Shown piece after piece: positions 1-8,672 of a stretch of 64,000 nt of DNA (position 1 is its first letter; each line of letters begins with the position of its first letter). The DNA comes from Hyphomicrobiales bacterium (lineage in GTDB: Bacteria; Pseudomonadota; Alphaproteobacteria; Rhizobiales; Rhizobiaceae), in assembly GCA_900467185.1 (NCBI GenBank), contig UBPA01000007.1, positions 248,001 to 312,000 of the forward strand, read 5' to 3'. The notes below the pieces were generated by a model. It worked only from the letters and a program-made list of their open reading frames with translations, did no database searches and had not been told where the DNA came from. Both the position numbers and the translations under genes were made by a program.

Positions 1-145
1 AGGCGAGCGTCGCGCCGTTGGTGGCATAGGCCGCGTTCAGCTTGGTGACGAAATCGACACCGTCGAGCGCGAAGGCCGGCGAGGCGAGGCCGGCAAAGGC
101 GACGCCCGCCAGCAGGAAGCGAAGTCTTGGAAACTGCATCATCAT
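1..145 (-). CDS. Secreted protein, N-terminal fragment (runs off left edge)
   Basis: Only the first 48 codons are present. They read as a classical signal peptide: three possible start methionines, a basic stretch (FPRLRF), a hydrophobic core (LLAGVAFAGLASP) and an AFA cleavage site before LDGVDFVTK. The mature protein is therefore exported. Nothing else can be said about its function, because the body of the gene lies outside the window. It is transcribed leftward, divergently from parC, with about 200 bases between the two starts. Confidence 0.6.
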   Translation of the reverse strand, partial: MMMQFPRLRFLLAGVAFAGLASPAFALDGVDFVTKLNAAYATNGATLA

Positions 146-341
146 TGGGTCCTTGCAATGCCTGTGATATCGGGGTCGATGTCTCCAAGGCGATTTGGGC
201 GGAAATATATGCGGCTGCCGGGAAAATGTCAGGTCAGCGCAACGCTTTATTTGGCGGGCGGCACGACCGGGCGGCGCTTTGCTGGGGATAGCGCCGGCGA
301 GCCAACTTGATGTTCACGGTTTGTTGAGGTAGCTACGAGCC

Positions 342-2594
342 ATGGGACAGAGCCTTTTGCCGCCGTCGGGCGGAGACGATCATATTCAGCCCGTCGATCT
401 CAAGGCGGCACTGGAAGAGCGCTATCTTGCCTATGCGCTTTCCACCATCATGCACCGCGCCCTGCCGGACGTTCGCGACGGCCTGAAGCCGGTGCATCGG
501 CGCATCATCCATGCGATGAGCGAGATGGGCATTCGCCCCAACACCGCCTTCAAGAAATGCGCCCGCATCGTCGGCGACGTCATCGGTAAGTTCCATCCGC
601 ATGGCGACCAGTCGGTCTACGACGCGCTGGTGCGGCTCGCCCAGGATTTCTCCCAGCGCTATCCGCTGGTCGATGGACAGGGCAATTTCGGCAATATCGA
701 CGGCGACAATGCCGCGGCCTACCGGTACACCGAAGCGCGTATGACCGAGGTCGCGGCTCTGCTTCTGGAAGGCATCGACCAGGATGCCGTCGATTTCCGC
801 GCGACCTATAACGAAGAGGACGAAGAGCCCGTCGTCATGCCGGGCGCGTTTCCCAACCTGCTGGCCAATGGTGCCTCCGGCATCGCGGTGGGCATGGCGA
901 CGTCGATCCCGCCGCACAATGCGCACGAACTCTGCGATGCGGCGCTGCTTCTCATCCGCAAGCCGGATGCGACGATCGAGGAACTGGTCGAGCTTGTGCC
1001 CGGCCCGGATTTCCCGACCGGCGGCATCATCATCGACAACAAGGCGAGCATCACCGAGGCCTATAGGACGGGGCGCGGCGGTTTCCGCGTGCGGGCGAAA
1101 TGGGTCGTGGAAGACCTTGGCCGCGGCGTCTGGCAGATCATCATCACCGAAATTCCGTATCAGGTGCAGAAATCGCGGCTGATCGAAAAGATCGCCGAAC
1201 TGCTGATCGCCCGCAAGCTGCCGCTTCTCGAGGATGTGCGCGACGAGTCGGCCGAAGACGTCCGTGTCGTGCTGGTGCCGAAGAGCCGCAGCGTCGATCC
1301 AACTATCATGATGGAATCGCTGTTCCGGCTGACGGATCTCGAAAACCGCTTTCCTCTGAACATGAACGTGCTGTCGATGGGCCGCGTGCCGCGCGTCATG
1401 TCGATCTTCGACATCCTGACAGAGTGGCTGCAGCACCGCCGCGAGGTTCTGCAGCGCCGGTCGCGCTTCCGTCTGGCCGCCATCGAGCGCCGGCTGGAGA
1501 TCCTCGGCGGTTACCTGATCGCCTATCTCAACCTCGACGAGGTCATCCGCATCATCCGCGAGGAGGACGAGCCGAAGCCGTCTCTGATCAAGCGGTTCAC
1601 GCTGACCGACCTCCAGGCCGAATCGATCCTCAATATGCGCCTGCGCTCGCTGCGCAAGCTGGAGGAATTCGAGATCCGCACCGAGTTCGACGGTCTGACG
1701 GCCGAGAAAGCCGAGATCGACGCGCTTCTGGCCTCCGACGAGAAGCAGTGGCAGACGGTCGCCTGGGAAATCGGCGAGGTGAAGAAGAAGTTCGCCAAGG
1801 CGACCGAGCTCGGCCGCCGCCGCACGGTCTTTGCCGACGCGCCTGACACGGACGACGAGGCGATCCAGCAGGCGATGATCGAGAAGGAGCCGATCACGGT
1901 CGTTCTCTCGCAGAAGGGCTGGATCCGCGCGCTGAAGGGGCACATTTCCGATACGGCCACGCTCCAGTTCAAGGAAGGCGATGCGCTGAAGTTTGCCTTC
2001 CCGGCCTCCACCACCGATCGCATCCTGATCGTCACCACGGGCGGCAAGGCCTATACGCTTGGCGGGGACAAGCTGCCCGGCGGGCGCGGCCATGGCGAGC
2101 CGCTGCGCATCATGGTCGATATGGAAAACGACCAGGACGTGCTGACCGCCTTCGTGCACGATCCTGCCCGCAAGGTTCTGATCGCGTCCGCCGCCGGCAA
2201 TGGCTTCGTGATTTCCGAAAGCGAGATGGTCGCCAACACCCGCAAGGGCAAGCAGATCATGAACGTCGCCATGCCGGACGAGGCCAAGATGGTCGTGACG
2301 GCCAAGGGCGATCAGGTCGCCATCATCGGCGAAAACCGCAAGCTCCTCGTCTTCCCGCTGGCGCAAATCCCCGAAATGACCCGCGGCAAGGGCGTCCGCC
2401 TGCAGCGCTACAAGGACGGCGGGGTCTCGGACATCCGCTGCTTCACGCTGGCCGATGGCCTGACCTGGAGCGACAGCGCCGGCCGCAGCTTCACCAAGAC
2501 CGCCGCCGAACTCACCGAATGGATCGCCGATCGCGGCACCGCCGGCCGCGTCGTGCCCAAGGGCTTCCCGCGGAGCGGGAAGTTCGGGGGGTAA
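342..2594 (+). CDS. parC: DNA topoisomerase IV subunit A
   Basis: This is the breakage-reunion subunit of topoisomerase IV, which with ParE decatenates daughter chromosomes. The 750-residue length is normal for alphaproteobacterial ParC. The winged-helix catalytic domain contains the [11 protein letters not shown] motif, with the active-site tyrosine at about residue 129. The quinolone-determining segment [15 protein letters not shown] lies at about 82-96. The C-terminal half carries the beta-propeller repeats that bind DNA. ParC was preferred over GyrA because the protein is short and lacks the GyrA-box tail. The gene stands alone. It converges with the toxin gene that ends 41 bases downstream. 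Confidence 0.95.
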   Translation: MGQSLLPPSGGDDHIQPVDLKAALEERYLAYALSTIMHRALPDVRDGLKPVHRRIIHAMSEMGIRPNTAFKKCARIVGDVIGKFHPHGDQSVYDALVRLAQDFSQRYPLVDGQGNFGNIDGDNAAAYRYTEARMTEVAALLLEGIDQDAVDFRATYNEEDEEPVVMPGAFPNLLANGASGIAVGMATSIPPHNAHELCDAALLLIRKPDATIEELVELVPGPDFPTGGIIIDNKASITEAYRTGRGGFRVRAKWVVEDLGRGVWQIIITEIPYQVQKSRLIEKIAELLIARKLPLLEDVRDESAEDVRVVLVPKSRSVDPTIMMESLFRLTDLENRFPLNMNVLSMGRVPRVMSIFDILTEWLQHRREVLQRRSRFRLAAIERRLEILGGYLIAYLNLDEVIRIIREEDEPKPSLIKRFTLTDLQAESILNMRLRSLRKLEEFEIRTEFDGLTAEKAEIDALLASDEKQWQTVAWEIGEVKKKFAKATELGRRRTVFADAPDTDDEAIQQAMIEKEPITVVLSQKGWIRALKGHISDTATLQFKEGDALKFAFPASTTDRILIVTTGGKAYTLGGDKLPGGRGHGEPLRIMVDMENDQDVLTAFVHDPARKVLIASAAGNGFVISESEMVANTRKGKQIMNVAMPDEAKMVVTAKGDQVAIIGENRKLLVFPLAQIPEMTRGKGVRLQRYKDGGVSDIRCFTLADGLTWSDSAGRSFTKTAAELTEWIADRGTAGRVVPKGFPRSGKFGG

Positions 2595-2635
2595 GAGGCG
2601 ATCTCTTTGACCGTCGGCGTCTTGATGTCGATCGC

Positions 2636-3037
2636 CTACAGAGGTGCCCTTTCCAAAGGCTGTACGACATCCCGCAGGAAGCGGGTAGCGCCGTCCTCGT
2701 CTATGTCGCCTGAAGCGATGCCCAGAACGAACTTGTAGAGGATCGCGTCGGTCGTTGCGATCTGAAAGCCGTTTTCCATCAAAAAGACGGCGCAAGCAAC
2801 GATGGCGATGCGTTTGTTCCCGTCGATGAACGCATGGTTCTTGGCAAGACCGAACAGGTAGGTTGCTGCGAGTTCGATGATATCATCGCATCCGTAGTTC
2901 GCCCGGTTGAGCGGCCTGCCGAGGGCGGACTCCAGCGCTCCTTCATCACGCAACCCGTAGGATCCGCCGAAGCGTTCGATCTGGCGGGAGTGCAGGACTT
3001 CGACCAGCGTGCGGTTGAGAAAGATAAATGAGGTCAT
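2636..3037 (-). CDS. doc: Doc-type toxin (Fic fold) of a type II toxin-antitoxin module
   Basis: The 133-residue protein has the Doc signature HAFIDGNKR at about residues 67-75. Members with GNKR and no second arginine are the death-on-curing type, which in characterised cases phosphorylate elongation factor Tu, rather than AMP-transferring Fic enzymes. The N-terminus (FIFLNRTLVEVLHSRQIERFGG) also matches Doc. It is translationally coupled to the upstream antitoxin gene: its ATG overlaps the end of that gene by four bases. The fold is clear. Activity on EF-Tu is inferred from the family. Confidence 0.88.
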   Translation of the reverse strand: MTSFIFLNRTLVEVLHSRQIERFGGSYGLRDEGALESALGRPLNRANYGCDDIIELAATYLFGLAKNHAFIDGNKRIAIVACAVFLMENGFQIATTDAILYKFVLGIASGDIDEDGATRFLRDVVQPLERAPL

Positions 3038-3255
3038 TCCGCAAGCTTCTTCAGCGCGACCTTGTAACGCTCCATGAACGCTTCGGCATGCGCTAGTTGT
3101 CGCGTGAACTGTTCATCGGGCACGCGGAGCGTCAGACTGTTGGCCTCCACCTGGACTTCAAGCTCGTCCCCCGCCTTCACACCCATGCGATCCAGCACGT
3201 CCTTCGGCAGGATGACGCCTTCGGAATTTCCGATCTTGCGGATGGTAACGTTCAT
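3034..3255 (-). CDS. AbrB/MazE-fold antitoxin partner of Doc
   Basis: This 73-residue protein has an N-terminal swapped-hairpin AbrB domain (VTIRKIGNSEGVILPKDVL, then GDELEVQV) and a charged C-terminal tail (HAEAFMERYKVALKKLAE) that probably wraps the toxin. It is the first gene of the pair and overlaps doc by four bases. Two copies of the palindrome GTTATAAC lie just upstream and are the likely autoregulatory operator. Classical Doc is paired with Phd, so this module uses a different antitoxin fold. Confidence 0.85.
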   Translation of the reverse strand: MNVTIRKIGNSEGVILPKDVLDRMGVKAGDELEVQVEANSLTLRVPDEQFTRQLAHAEAFMERYKVALKKLAE

Positions 3256-3268
3256 CGTGGCTCTCCTT

Positions 3269-3288
3269 GTTATAACCGACGTTATAAC
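3269..3288. promoter_or_regulatory. Operator of the AbrB-Doc module: two GTTATAAC palindromes
   Basis: Two identical, self-complementary octamers GTTATAAC lie at 3269-3276 and 3281-3288, separated by CGAC, 14 bases upstream of the antitoxin ATG. The centre-to-centre spacing is 12 bases, about one helical turn, so two dimers could bind on one face. AbrB-fold antitoxins normally repress their own promoters. That these octamers are the binding sites is inference. Confidence 0.6.
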
Positions 3289-3354
3289 AAAAAGGAGGTT
3301 CTCCTACAAGAAGCCCGAGGTAACGGTTTGCTGGCTGCCCGATAGCAGGCGGTA

Positions 3355-4134
3355 TCAGCCCGCCGCATCCTCGCCGTCCGGCCCGACATACCGCTCCCAG
3401 CCCCGCGCCATCAGGTGCTCCTGCGGCAGGAACTTTGTCTTGTAGTCCATCTTGCGCGAACCCTTGACCCAGTAGCCGAGATAGACGTGCGGCAGGCCGC
3501 GATCCTGAGCTTTGCGGATGTGATCGAGGATCATGAAGGTGCCGAGCGAGCGGTCGGAAAAGGCGGGGTCGAAATAGGAATAGACCATCGACAGGCCGTC
3601 GCCCATCTTGTCGGTCAGCGCGGCGCCGATAAGCGGGCCGTTGGCCCGGCCGGCGATGCCGTCGCCTTCGACACGCAGGCGGTATTCGATGATCTTGGTG
3701 TTCACATGCGTGTCCTCGACCATCATCGCATAGTCGAGCACCGACATGTCGGACATGCCGCCCTTCTGGTGGCGGTGGTCGAGATAGCGGCGGAAGAGGG
3801 CATATTGCTCGCTGGACGGCTCGGCCGGGTATTCGGTGGACACGACATCGGTGTTCTCGGCGAGCACCCGCTTCATCGAGCGCGTCGGCTTGAATTCGCC
3901 CGCGACGATCCGTACGGAGACGCAGGCCCGGCAGCTCTCGCAGGCAGGGCGGTAGGCGATGTTCTGCGATCGGCGGAAGCCGCCCTGGGTGAGGAGGTCG
4001 TTGAGCTCGGGCGCCCGCTCGCCCACCATATGGGTGAACACCTTCCGCTCCATCTCATGCGGCAGGTAGGGGCAAGCCGCCGGTGCCGTGAGGTAGAACT
4101 GTGGAGACGGGGCGGTGTGGGTGTTCATGTTCAT
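3355..4134 (-). CDS. bpt: Aspartate/glutamate leucyltransferase (N-end rule)
   Basis: Bpt transfers leucine from Leu-tRNA to proteins with N-terminal Asp or Glu, marking them for ClpAPS degradation. The 259 residues match the bacterial Bpt (Ate1-like) family. The N-terminal half carries the cysteine cluster [14 protein letters not shown], and the C-terminal half has the acyltransferase core ([22 protein letters not shown], then [18 protein letters not shown]). It is the last gene of the leftward run hemB, methyltransferase, RDD protein, bpt, although 237 bases separate it from the RDD gene, so it may have its own promoter. Confidence 0.93.
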   Translation of the reverse strand: MNMNTHTAPSPQFYLTAPAACPYLPHEMERKVFTHMVGERAPELNDLLTQGGFRRSQNIAYRPACESCRACVSVRIVAGEFKPTRSMKRVLAENTDVVSTEYPAEPSSEQYALFRRYLDHRHQKGGMSDMSVLDYAMMVEDTHVNTKIIEYRLRVEGDGIAGRANGPLIGAALTDKMGDGLSMVYSYFDPAFSDRSLGTFMILDHIRKAQDRGLPHVYLGYWVKGSRKMDYKTKFLPQEHLMARGWERYVGPDGEDAAG

Positions 4135-4371
4135 CTGGGGCGGCGATCACACTTCATGACCATAGGATCTCGCTACAGCACCGTGCGCCACAGACGACGC
4201 ACTCCGGTTCGCTGTGGCCTTTTAATGCCTGCTGCATCATCTCATCCTGAAATCGACTCCGATTTGCGGGATTATGCAGCAGCATGGCTCAAGAATGAAA
4301 AAGGTCAACCGGCCGTTAACACGACCGGTCGAAAACACGTCGGATTGATCGGCGGTGTGTCCGCGCAGGCG

Positions 4372-4860
4372 CTACGCGCGCAGCGGGTAGCTGTCGCGCC
4401 GCACCGTTACGGTGCCGATGAGGAAGTCGTGCAGCAGACGGCCGCGATCCGTGAACAGGCCGATGAGCACGATGAACGGGGTGAGGAAAGCGTTGGCGAT
4501 CCAGAAGATCACGAGATGCACGATCGCCGTCATGAAGTCCATCGGCCGCCCGTCGGTCCGCGCGATCGCCAGCCCCATCATGGCCATGCCCGGCGAGGCC
4601 TGCGAACGACCGCCGACCGTGACGCCGAAATAGAGCATCGCGACGATGGCAAAGAGCGCGGGATAGAGCAGGAGGCCAAAGCCAAGGGTGAGGATGCCGA
4701 GGAAGAACACAACCACGGCCGCAGGAATCCACAGCAGCGCGACGAAAAGGTAATCGACGCAGAACGCAATGACCCGACGGCTGAGAACGCCGCGATAGGC
4801 GCGCCAATCGGCACTGGGAAAGCGAACGTCATCCTGGCTTATGGTCATCTTGGTCTCCAT
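4372..4860 (-). CDS. RDD-family integral membrane protein
   Basis: A 162-residue membrane protein with the RDD hallmark arginine (LSRRVIAFCVDYL) at the start of the first membrane segment. Further hydrophobic segments follow (LWIPAAVVVFFLGILTLGF, LYPALFAIVAMLYFGVTVGG, and a C-terminal pair around FWIANAFLTPFIVLIGLF). RDD proteins have no single agreed function; some affect ion transport or envelope stress. An alternative start is the methionine four codons later (MTISQDDV). Its position between bpt and a methyltransferase downstream of hemB is, from memory, common in Rhizobiaceae. Confidence 0.82.
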   Translation of the reverse strand: METKMTISQDDVRFPSADWRAYRGVLSRRVIAFCVDYLFVALLWIPAAVVVFFLGILTLGFGLLLYPALFAIVAMLYFGVTVGGRSQASPGMAMMGLAIARTDGRPMDFMTAIVHLVIFWIANAFLTPFIVLIGLFTDRGRLLHDFLIGTVTVRRDSYPLRA

Positions 4861-4912
4861 TTCGATACTCTGAATATGGGAATGAGACGGTATCTCTGCA
4901 ATGGGACGCAGC

Positions 4913-5509
4913 CTATCTGTGGGCCCAGACGGCGATCAGCGAGACGTCGATACCGTCATATCCATTCGATGATCGACGCTCCATGTCGAGACGGGTCCAC
5001 GGTATCTGTTCGAACTGCTCGCGCAGCCAGTCGAAGGTCGGAAAGTTGAAGTGCCGCCCAAGACTATCCGAGCCTTCCGCATTCCCTTCCTTGAAGCTCG
5101 AGAAAAAGACGCCGCCGGGTCTCAGCGCCCGGTGAACGCGCTGCAAAATTGGCACGAGGTCGGCGCGGGGCGCATGCAGAAGAGAGGCACATGCCCAGAC
5201 GCCATCAAATGCCGCCGCGACCTCGAGTTCCGTGAAGCGCATGACCCGGACCGGTCGTCCAAGCCGCCGTTCCGCCTGCCGGGCCATCTCCGGGGAGCCG
5301 TCCGTCGGCAGGACGTCGAAGCCACGATCGAGAAGCCGAAGGCTGTCATGTCCGCCCCCACAGCCGAGTTCGAGCACCTGGGCGCCAACGCCGAGGAGAC
5401 CCATAAACGTGTCGAGATCTCCGCCGTCGCGATCCCGACCGGACCATTCGGCATAGGCGTCGGCCTCCCGCGCGTAGAAGGCAAGGGTCGGGTCTCGAGC
5501 CTCCGGCAT
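4913..5509 (-). CDS. Class I SAM-dependent methyltransferase
   Basis: A 198-residue Rossmann-fold methyltransferase. Motif I is VLELGCGGGHDSLRL near residue 40, the acidic post-II residue is in VLPTDGSPEM, and the later strands include VWACASLLHAPRADL and LRPGGVFFSSFKEG. The substrate cannot be told from sequence. The start lies 6 bases after the hemB stop, so the two genes are probably co-transcribed. Confidence 0.85.
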   Translation of the reverse strand: MPEARDPTLAFYAREADAYAEWSGRDRDGGDLDTFMGLLGVGAQVLELGCGGGHDSLRLLDRGFDVLPTDGSPEMARQAERRLGRPVRVMRFTELEVAAAFDGVWACASLLHAPRADLVPILQRVHRALRPGGVFFSSFKEGNAEGSDSLGRHFNFPTFDWLREQFEQIPWTRLDMERRSSNGYDGIDVSLIAVWAHR

Positions 5510-5515
5510 GCGTGT

Positions 5516-6532
5516 CTATCCTTTCCGGGCGAGAAGCCGCGCCACATCCAGCGCAAAATAGCTGAGGATGCCGTCGCAGCCGGCGCGTTTGAAGGCCAGC
5601 AGGGTCTCCATCATCACGCGCTCCTCGTCGATCCAGCCTTGCGCGCCGGCGGCCTTGATCATCGAATATTCGCCGGAGACCTGATAGGCGAAGACCGGTA
5701 GGCCGAAGGCGTCTTTCATGCGCCAGCAGATGTCCAGATAGGGCAGGCCAGGCTTGACCATCATCATGTCGGCGCCTTCTTCGACGTCGAGAGCGGCGTC
5801 ACGCAGGGCTTCGGTCGCGTTGGCGGGGTCGATATAATAGGTCTTCTTATCGCCCTTCAGCAGACCGCTGGTGCCGATGGCCTCGCGGTAGGGGCCGTAG
5901 AAGGCCGAGGCGAACTTGGTGGCATAGGCCATGATGCCGACGCTCTGGTGGCCGGCCGCATCCAGCGCCTGACGGATGACGCCGATGCGGCCGTCCATCA
6001 TGTCGGACGGCGCGATGATATCGGCACCCGCATCCGCCTGCGCCACGGCGGCGCGGGCGATCTGGGACACGGTCTCGTCGTTGACGATCTCGCCATCGCG
6101 CAGGATGCCGTCATGGCCATGGCTGGTGAACGGGTCGAGCGCGACGTCGGTGATGATGCCGATGCCCGGCACCGCCGTCTTGATGGCGCGGGTCGCGCGG
6201 TTGATGAGGTTGTCGGCATCCAGACTGTGCGAGCCGGTGTCATCCCGCAGCGACATATCGACGTTCGGGAAGGTGGCGAGCGCGGGAATGCCGAGATCGG
6301 CCGCCTCGCGCGCGGCTTCCACCGCCTTATCGACGCTGAGGCGCATCACGCCGGGCATGGCGGCGATCGGCTCGACCACATTCGTGCCGGGCACGAGGAA
6401 GATCGGCCAGATCAGGTCGTCCACCGTCAGCTGGTTCTCGCGCACCATCCGCCGCGTCCAATCCGCCTTGCGGTTGCGGCGCATGCGGCGGTGTCCGGTG
6501 ATGAGGTCCACGATGTCGGTCTTGTCGGTCAT
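5516..6532 (-). CDS. hemB: Delta-aminolevulinic acid dehydratase (porphobilinogen synthase)
   Basis: HemB condenses two 5-aminolevulinate molecules to porphobilinogen, the first common step of tetrapyrrole synthesis. The 338-residue protein starts MTDKTDIVDL. Both Schiff-base lysines are visible: YATKFASAFYGPYREA and MMMVKPGLPYLD. The metal-site segment reads DVALDPFTSHGHDG, with aspartates where zinc enzymes have cysteines, so this is the cysteine-poor, Mg-type class common in alphaproteobacteria. The frame stays open for about 290 codons upstream, but that extension has no family similarity and overlaps other genes, so it was rejected. It heads the leftward hemB-methyltransferase-RDD run. 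Confidence 0.95.
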   Translation of the reverse strand: MTDKTDIVDLITGHRRMRRNRKADWTRRMVRENQLTVDDLIWPIFLVPGTNVVEPIAAMPGVMRLSVDKAVEAAREAADLGIPALATFPNVDMSLRDDTGSHSLDADNLINRATRAIKTAVPGIGIITDVALDPFTSHGHDGILRDGEIVNDETVSQIARAAVAQADAGADIIAPSDMMDGRIGVIRQALDAAGHQSVGIMAYATKFASAFYGPYREAIGTSGLLKGDKKTYYIDPANATEALRDAALDVEEGADMMMVKPGLPYLDICWRMKDAFGLPVFAYQVSGEYSMIKAAGAQGWIDEERVMMETLLAFKRAGCDGILSYFALDVARLLARKG

Positions 6533-6774
6533 GAAGGGCGTCTTTCGGAAATGGCGCGGGCGCCATGCAGCGGTCGGGAAACATTTATCACGATGGGGCA
6601 GGGAGGCAAAACGTCCCCGGTGCGGCGTCTCGTCCCGGTCCTGCATCTTGAGCGCGTGTCGGCGTGTCCGACGGGGCATGACGCAGCCGAGGATCGGTGA
6701 CAGGTCTGTCGCGACCAAGACTTTCCAAGGAGATCTGAGATTTCGAGGGAGTCGGCTTTTCCGCGCCGGTATTT

Positions 6775-6789
6775 CCTGCATAATGCAGG
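6775..6789. promoter_or_regulatory. Palindrome abutting the orphan antitoxin start
   Basis: CCTGCAT-A-ATGCAGG is a perfect inverted repeat with 7-base arms and one central base, ending two bases before the ATG of the antitoxin-like gene. Its second arm also supplies an AGG that could act as a weak ribosome-binding site. The position suits an autoregulatory operator. The function is inferred. Confidence 0.4.
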
Positions 6790-6790
6790 C

Positions 6791-7018
6791 ATGACCGAGC
6801 TTCTCGAAAAAGCCGTTGAGGCTGCCCGTGCTCTTCCTGCCGCCTTGCAGGATGAGATCGCTCACACGATGCTGATTCTTGCTCGCGAGGAGGCGGAGCC
6901 GGTTCCATTGAGCGCAGAAGAGCGTGCAGCGATTGCCGCTTCGAAAAGTGCAGCCGCCCGCGGCGAGTTTGCGACGGAGGACGAGATGCGCCTCATCTGG
7001 GCTGCCCACGGCCTGTGA
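6791..7018 (+). CDS. Small antitoxin-like protein without adjacent toxin
   Basis: This 75-residue acidic, Ala/Glu-rich, mostly helical protein ends in ATEDEMRLIWAAHGL. A C-terminal motif of the type E-x-x-x-x-W-A-x-H-G-L is familiar from antitoxins encoded just upstream of RelE/ParE toxins. Here no toxin follows: the next gene encodes an unrelated membrane protein. It could therefore be an orphan antitoxin left after toxin loss, or a small regulator. The family call rests on composition and the tail motif only. Confidence 0.5.
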   Translation: MTELLEKAVEAARALPAALQDEIAHTMLILAREEAEPVPLSAEERAAIAASKSAAARGEFATEDEMRLIWAAHGL

Positions 7019-7057
7019 GGACGGGTGCCCGCCTAGCGATATCCGCCATCCGCCCTT

Positions 7058-7507
7058 ATGGTCGCCCTCATGTCCCATGATTCTGTCCATGTTCCCAAGG
7101 TCTCGCTGACGGAGACGCTGTTCGGTGTCTTCCTGCGGCTGGTGGCGATGTCGTGCTTCTGGTTCGGCCTGAACTACTGGGCGCTGCTGATCGGCTATTC
7201 GTTCAACGGGTCCGGCCGGTTCGACCTTCTGACGGTGCCGTGGCGCGTTGCGGCGGCCACGCTGGCGGTGGCCTATCCCGTGGCGGCGCTGGGCTTGTGG
7301 CTTCTGGTGTCCTGGGGGCCGGTCATCTGGGTGGTGGCGGCGGCGACCGAAATCGTCATGTTCGGCTTCTATCCCGACCTCTTCGGCACCAAGCCGCTGA
7401 TCCTTGTCCTGCATGGCGGAGCGGCCCTGATCTTCGTCGCTTTCCGCGGCGTCATCCTCTATCAGCGCATGCGCCAGGGGCGTGTCGCAAGATTTGATTC
7501 ACCCTGA
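7058..7507 (+). CDS. DUF6163-type four-helix membrane protein
   Basis: The 149-residue protein has four hydrophobic segments: LFLRLVAMSCFWFGLNYWALLIGY, WRVAAATLAVAYPVAALGLWLLVSW, VIWVVAAATEIVMFGFY and LILVLHGGAALIFVAFRGVILY. It matches what I recall of the rhizobial DUF6163 family, which has no known biochemical role. The gene sits directly upstream of ldtR, and this adjacency suggests a link with envelope functions. The start may instead be the methionine five codons in (MSHDSVHV). Confidence 0.7.
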   Translation: MVALMSHDSVHVPKVSLTETLFGVFLRLVAMSCFWFGLNYWALLIGYSFNGSGRFDLLTVPWRVAAATLAVAYPVAALGLWLLVSWGPVIWVVAAATEIVMFGFYPDLFGTKPLILVLHGGAALIFVAFRGVILYQRMRQGRVARFDSP

Positions 7508-7637
7508 CACAGGTGCCGCCAATCGTAAGCTCATGTTAAGGCTGCGGTTTAAGTAGAATTTTATACGTATTCGATAGTGTCTCCCTCAAGGCGGGAAAAC
7601 ATAACCACCGCCACCAAAACAGAGAGAGACCGTCATC

Positions 7638-8174
7638 ATGAACACCAAGCTCAAGGCACAGGCTTCCTCCCATAGCGCGGGCAACACCGTTGCTCACAAA
7701 GACCCGCAGGAAGATGCGATCCGCTCCCTGTACATGGAATCGCTGCATCTCGTCGAGCGCCTGCACCGTCGCCTGCTCGACGTCATCAAGGACGAATTCG
7801 ACCGGCAGGGCCGCAGCGACGTCAACGCCGTCCAGGCGCTTCTCCTCTTCAACATCGGCAATTCGGAACTGACCGCCGGCGAGCTGCGCTCGCGGGGCTA
7901 CTACCTCGGCTCCAACGTCTCCTACAATGTCAAGAAGCTCGTCGACCTCGGCTTCATCAACCACCAGCGCTCGCGCATCGACCGTCGCTCGGTCCGCATC
8001 AGCCTGACGGAAGACGGTCAGGGCATCGCCGAAACGGTCGCCAAGCTCTACGAGCGCCACATCGGCTCGATCCACAAGGTCGGCGGTATCGGCACCGACG
8101 AATTCAGCCAGATGAACAAGCTTCTCCAGCGCCTTGACCGCTTCTGGAACGACTCGATCGCCTATCGCATGTAA
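7638..8174 (+). CDS. ldtR: MarR-family transcriptional regulator LdtR
   Basis: A 178-residue winged-helix regulator. The DNA-binding part includes ELTAGELRSRGYYLGSNVSYNVKKLVDLGFI and the wing RSRIDRRSVRISL. It is flanked by long helices for dimerisation (LYMESLHLVERLHRRLLDVIKDEF). Sequence and position just upstream of an L,D-transpeptidase match LdtR of Rhizobiales and Liberibacter, which controls ldtP and osmotic tolerance there. A hairpin terminator at 8201-8232 separates it from ldtP, so the two genes are probably transcribed separately. Confidence 0.85.
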   Translation: MNTKLKAQASSHSAGNTVAHKDPQEDAIRSLYMESLHLVERLHRRLLDVIKDEFDRQGRSDVNAVQALLLFNIGNSELTAGELRSRGYYLGSNVSYNVKKLVDLGFINHQRSRIDRRSVRISLTEDGQGIAETVAKLYERHIGSIHKVGGIGTDEFSQMNKLLQRLDRFWNDSIAYRM

Positions 8175-8672
8175 GACGCGACGGGGGCGATCCTCTTTGA
8201 AAAGGCCGGACGCGGGATGGCGTCCGGCCTTTCGCATTGCCGGCAAGAGCGATCGCCGGCGACCGCAGCCGCAACGTGCAGCGTCACGATGTTGTCAACG
8301 GTCGTGATGCGCACTTGAGTGCGCCGTTCCGTAATGCCGCCGCGAGACACGATCCGGCCCGGAAACGCGGCCGATGCGGCTGTTGCAGGAAGGACGCAGT
8401 GCCTTGTCTCCCGGTGCTTGCGCGCGCTTTCCCACTGGTTGTGTGACACCGTTTGGCCATATTGGTATGGGACGTAAAATGCTGAAAAACCGGCCCGGAA
8501 TCGAGGGTCGGTCAAGCGGTTTTCGGCGCTGTTGCGCACGCAGTCGCGGGGTCTTTGAGGCCCTCCGTCCGTCGAGGCGCCTCTCCCGCTCCGGGCAGGT
8601 TTGCCTTTGTTAACCGTAATCGTGATAGCGCTGAGGGCGGAATTTGCCCCGCAGCATCTGATGGTAGGGATC
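8175..8672. other. Long intergenic region between ldtR and ldtP
   Basis: These 498 bases hold the ldtR terminator and then about 440 bases with no convincing gene. Open frames here lack ribosome-binding sites and family features. The stretch must contain the ldtP promoter and, by analogy with the characterised system, probably LdtR binding sites. I could not pick out a clear operator palindrome by eye. A purine-rich GGTAGGGA lies just before the chosen ldtP start. Confidence 0.5.
8201..8232 (+). terminator. Hairpin terminator after ldtR
   Basis: AAAGGCCGGACGC at 8201-8213 pairs perfectly with GCGTCCGGCCTTT at 8220-8232 around a 6-base loop, 26 bases after the ldtR stop. The tail has only a short T run, so termination may be partial. 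Confidence 0.65.

Noticed and set aside
333-2795. 820-codon open frame on the minus strand opposite parC
   Set aside because: Composition is that of a GC-rich shadow (long runs of Arg, Asp and Ala), there is no family match, and parC covers the locus convincingly on the other strand.
3415-5049. 544-codon rightward open frame across bpt, the RDD gene and the methyltransferase gene
   Set aside because: It is antisense to three well-supported genes and shows no domain of its own.
6533-7414. In-frame N-terminal extension of hemB
   Set aside because: HemB homology begins at MTDKTDIV; the upstream part has no similarity and crosses two rightward genes.
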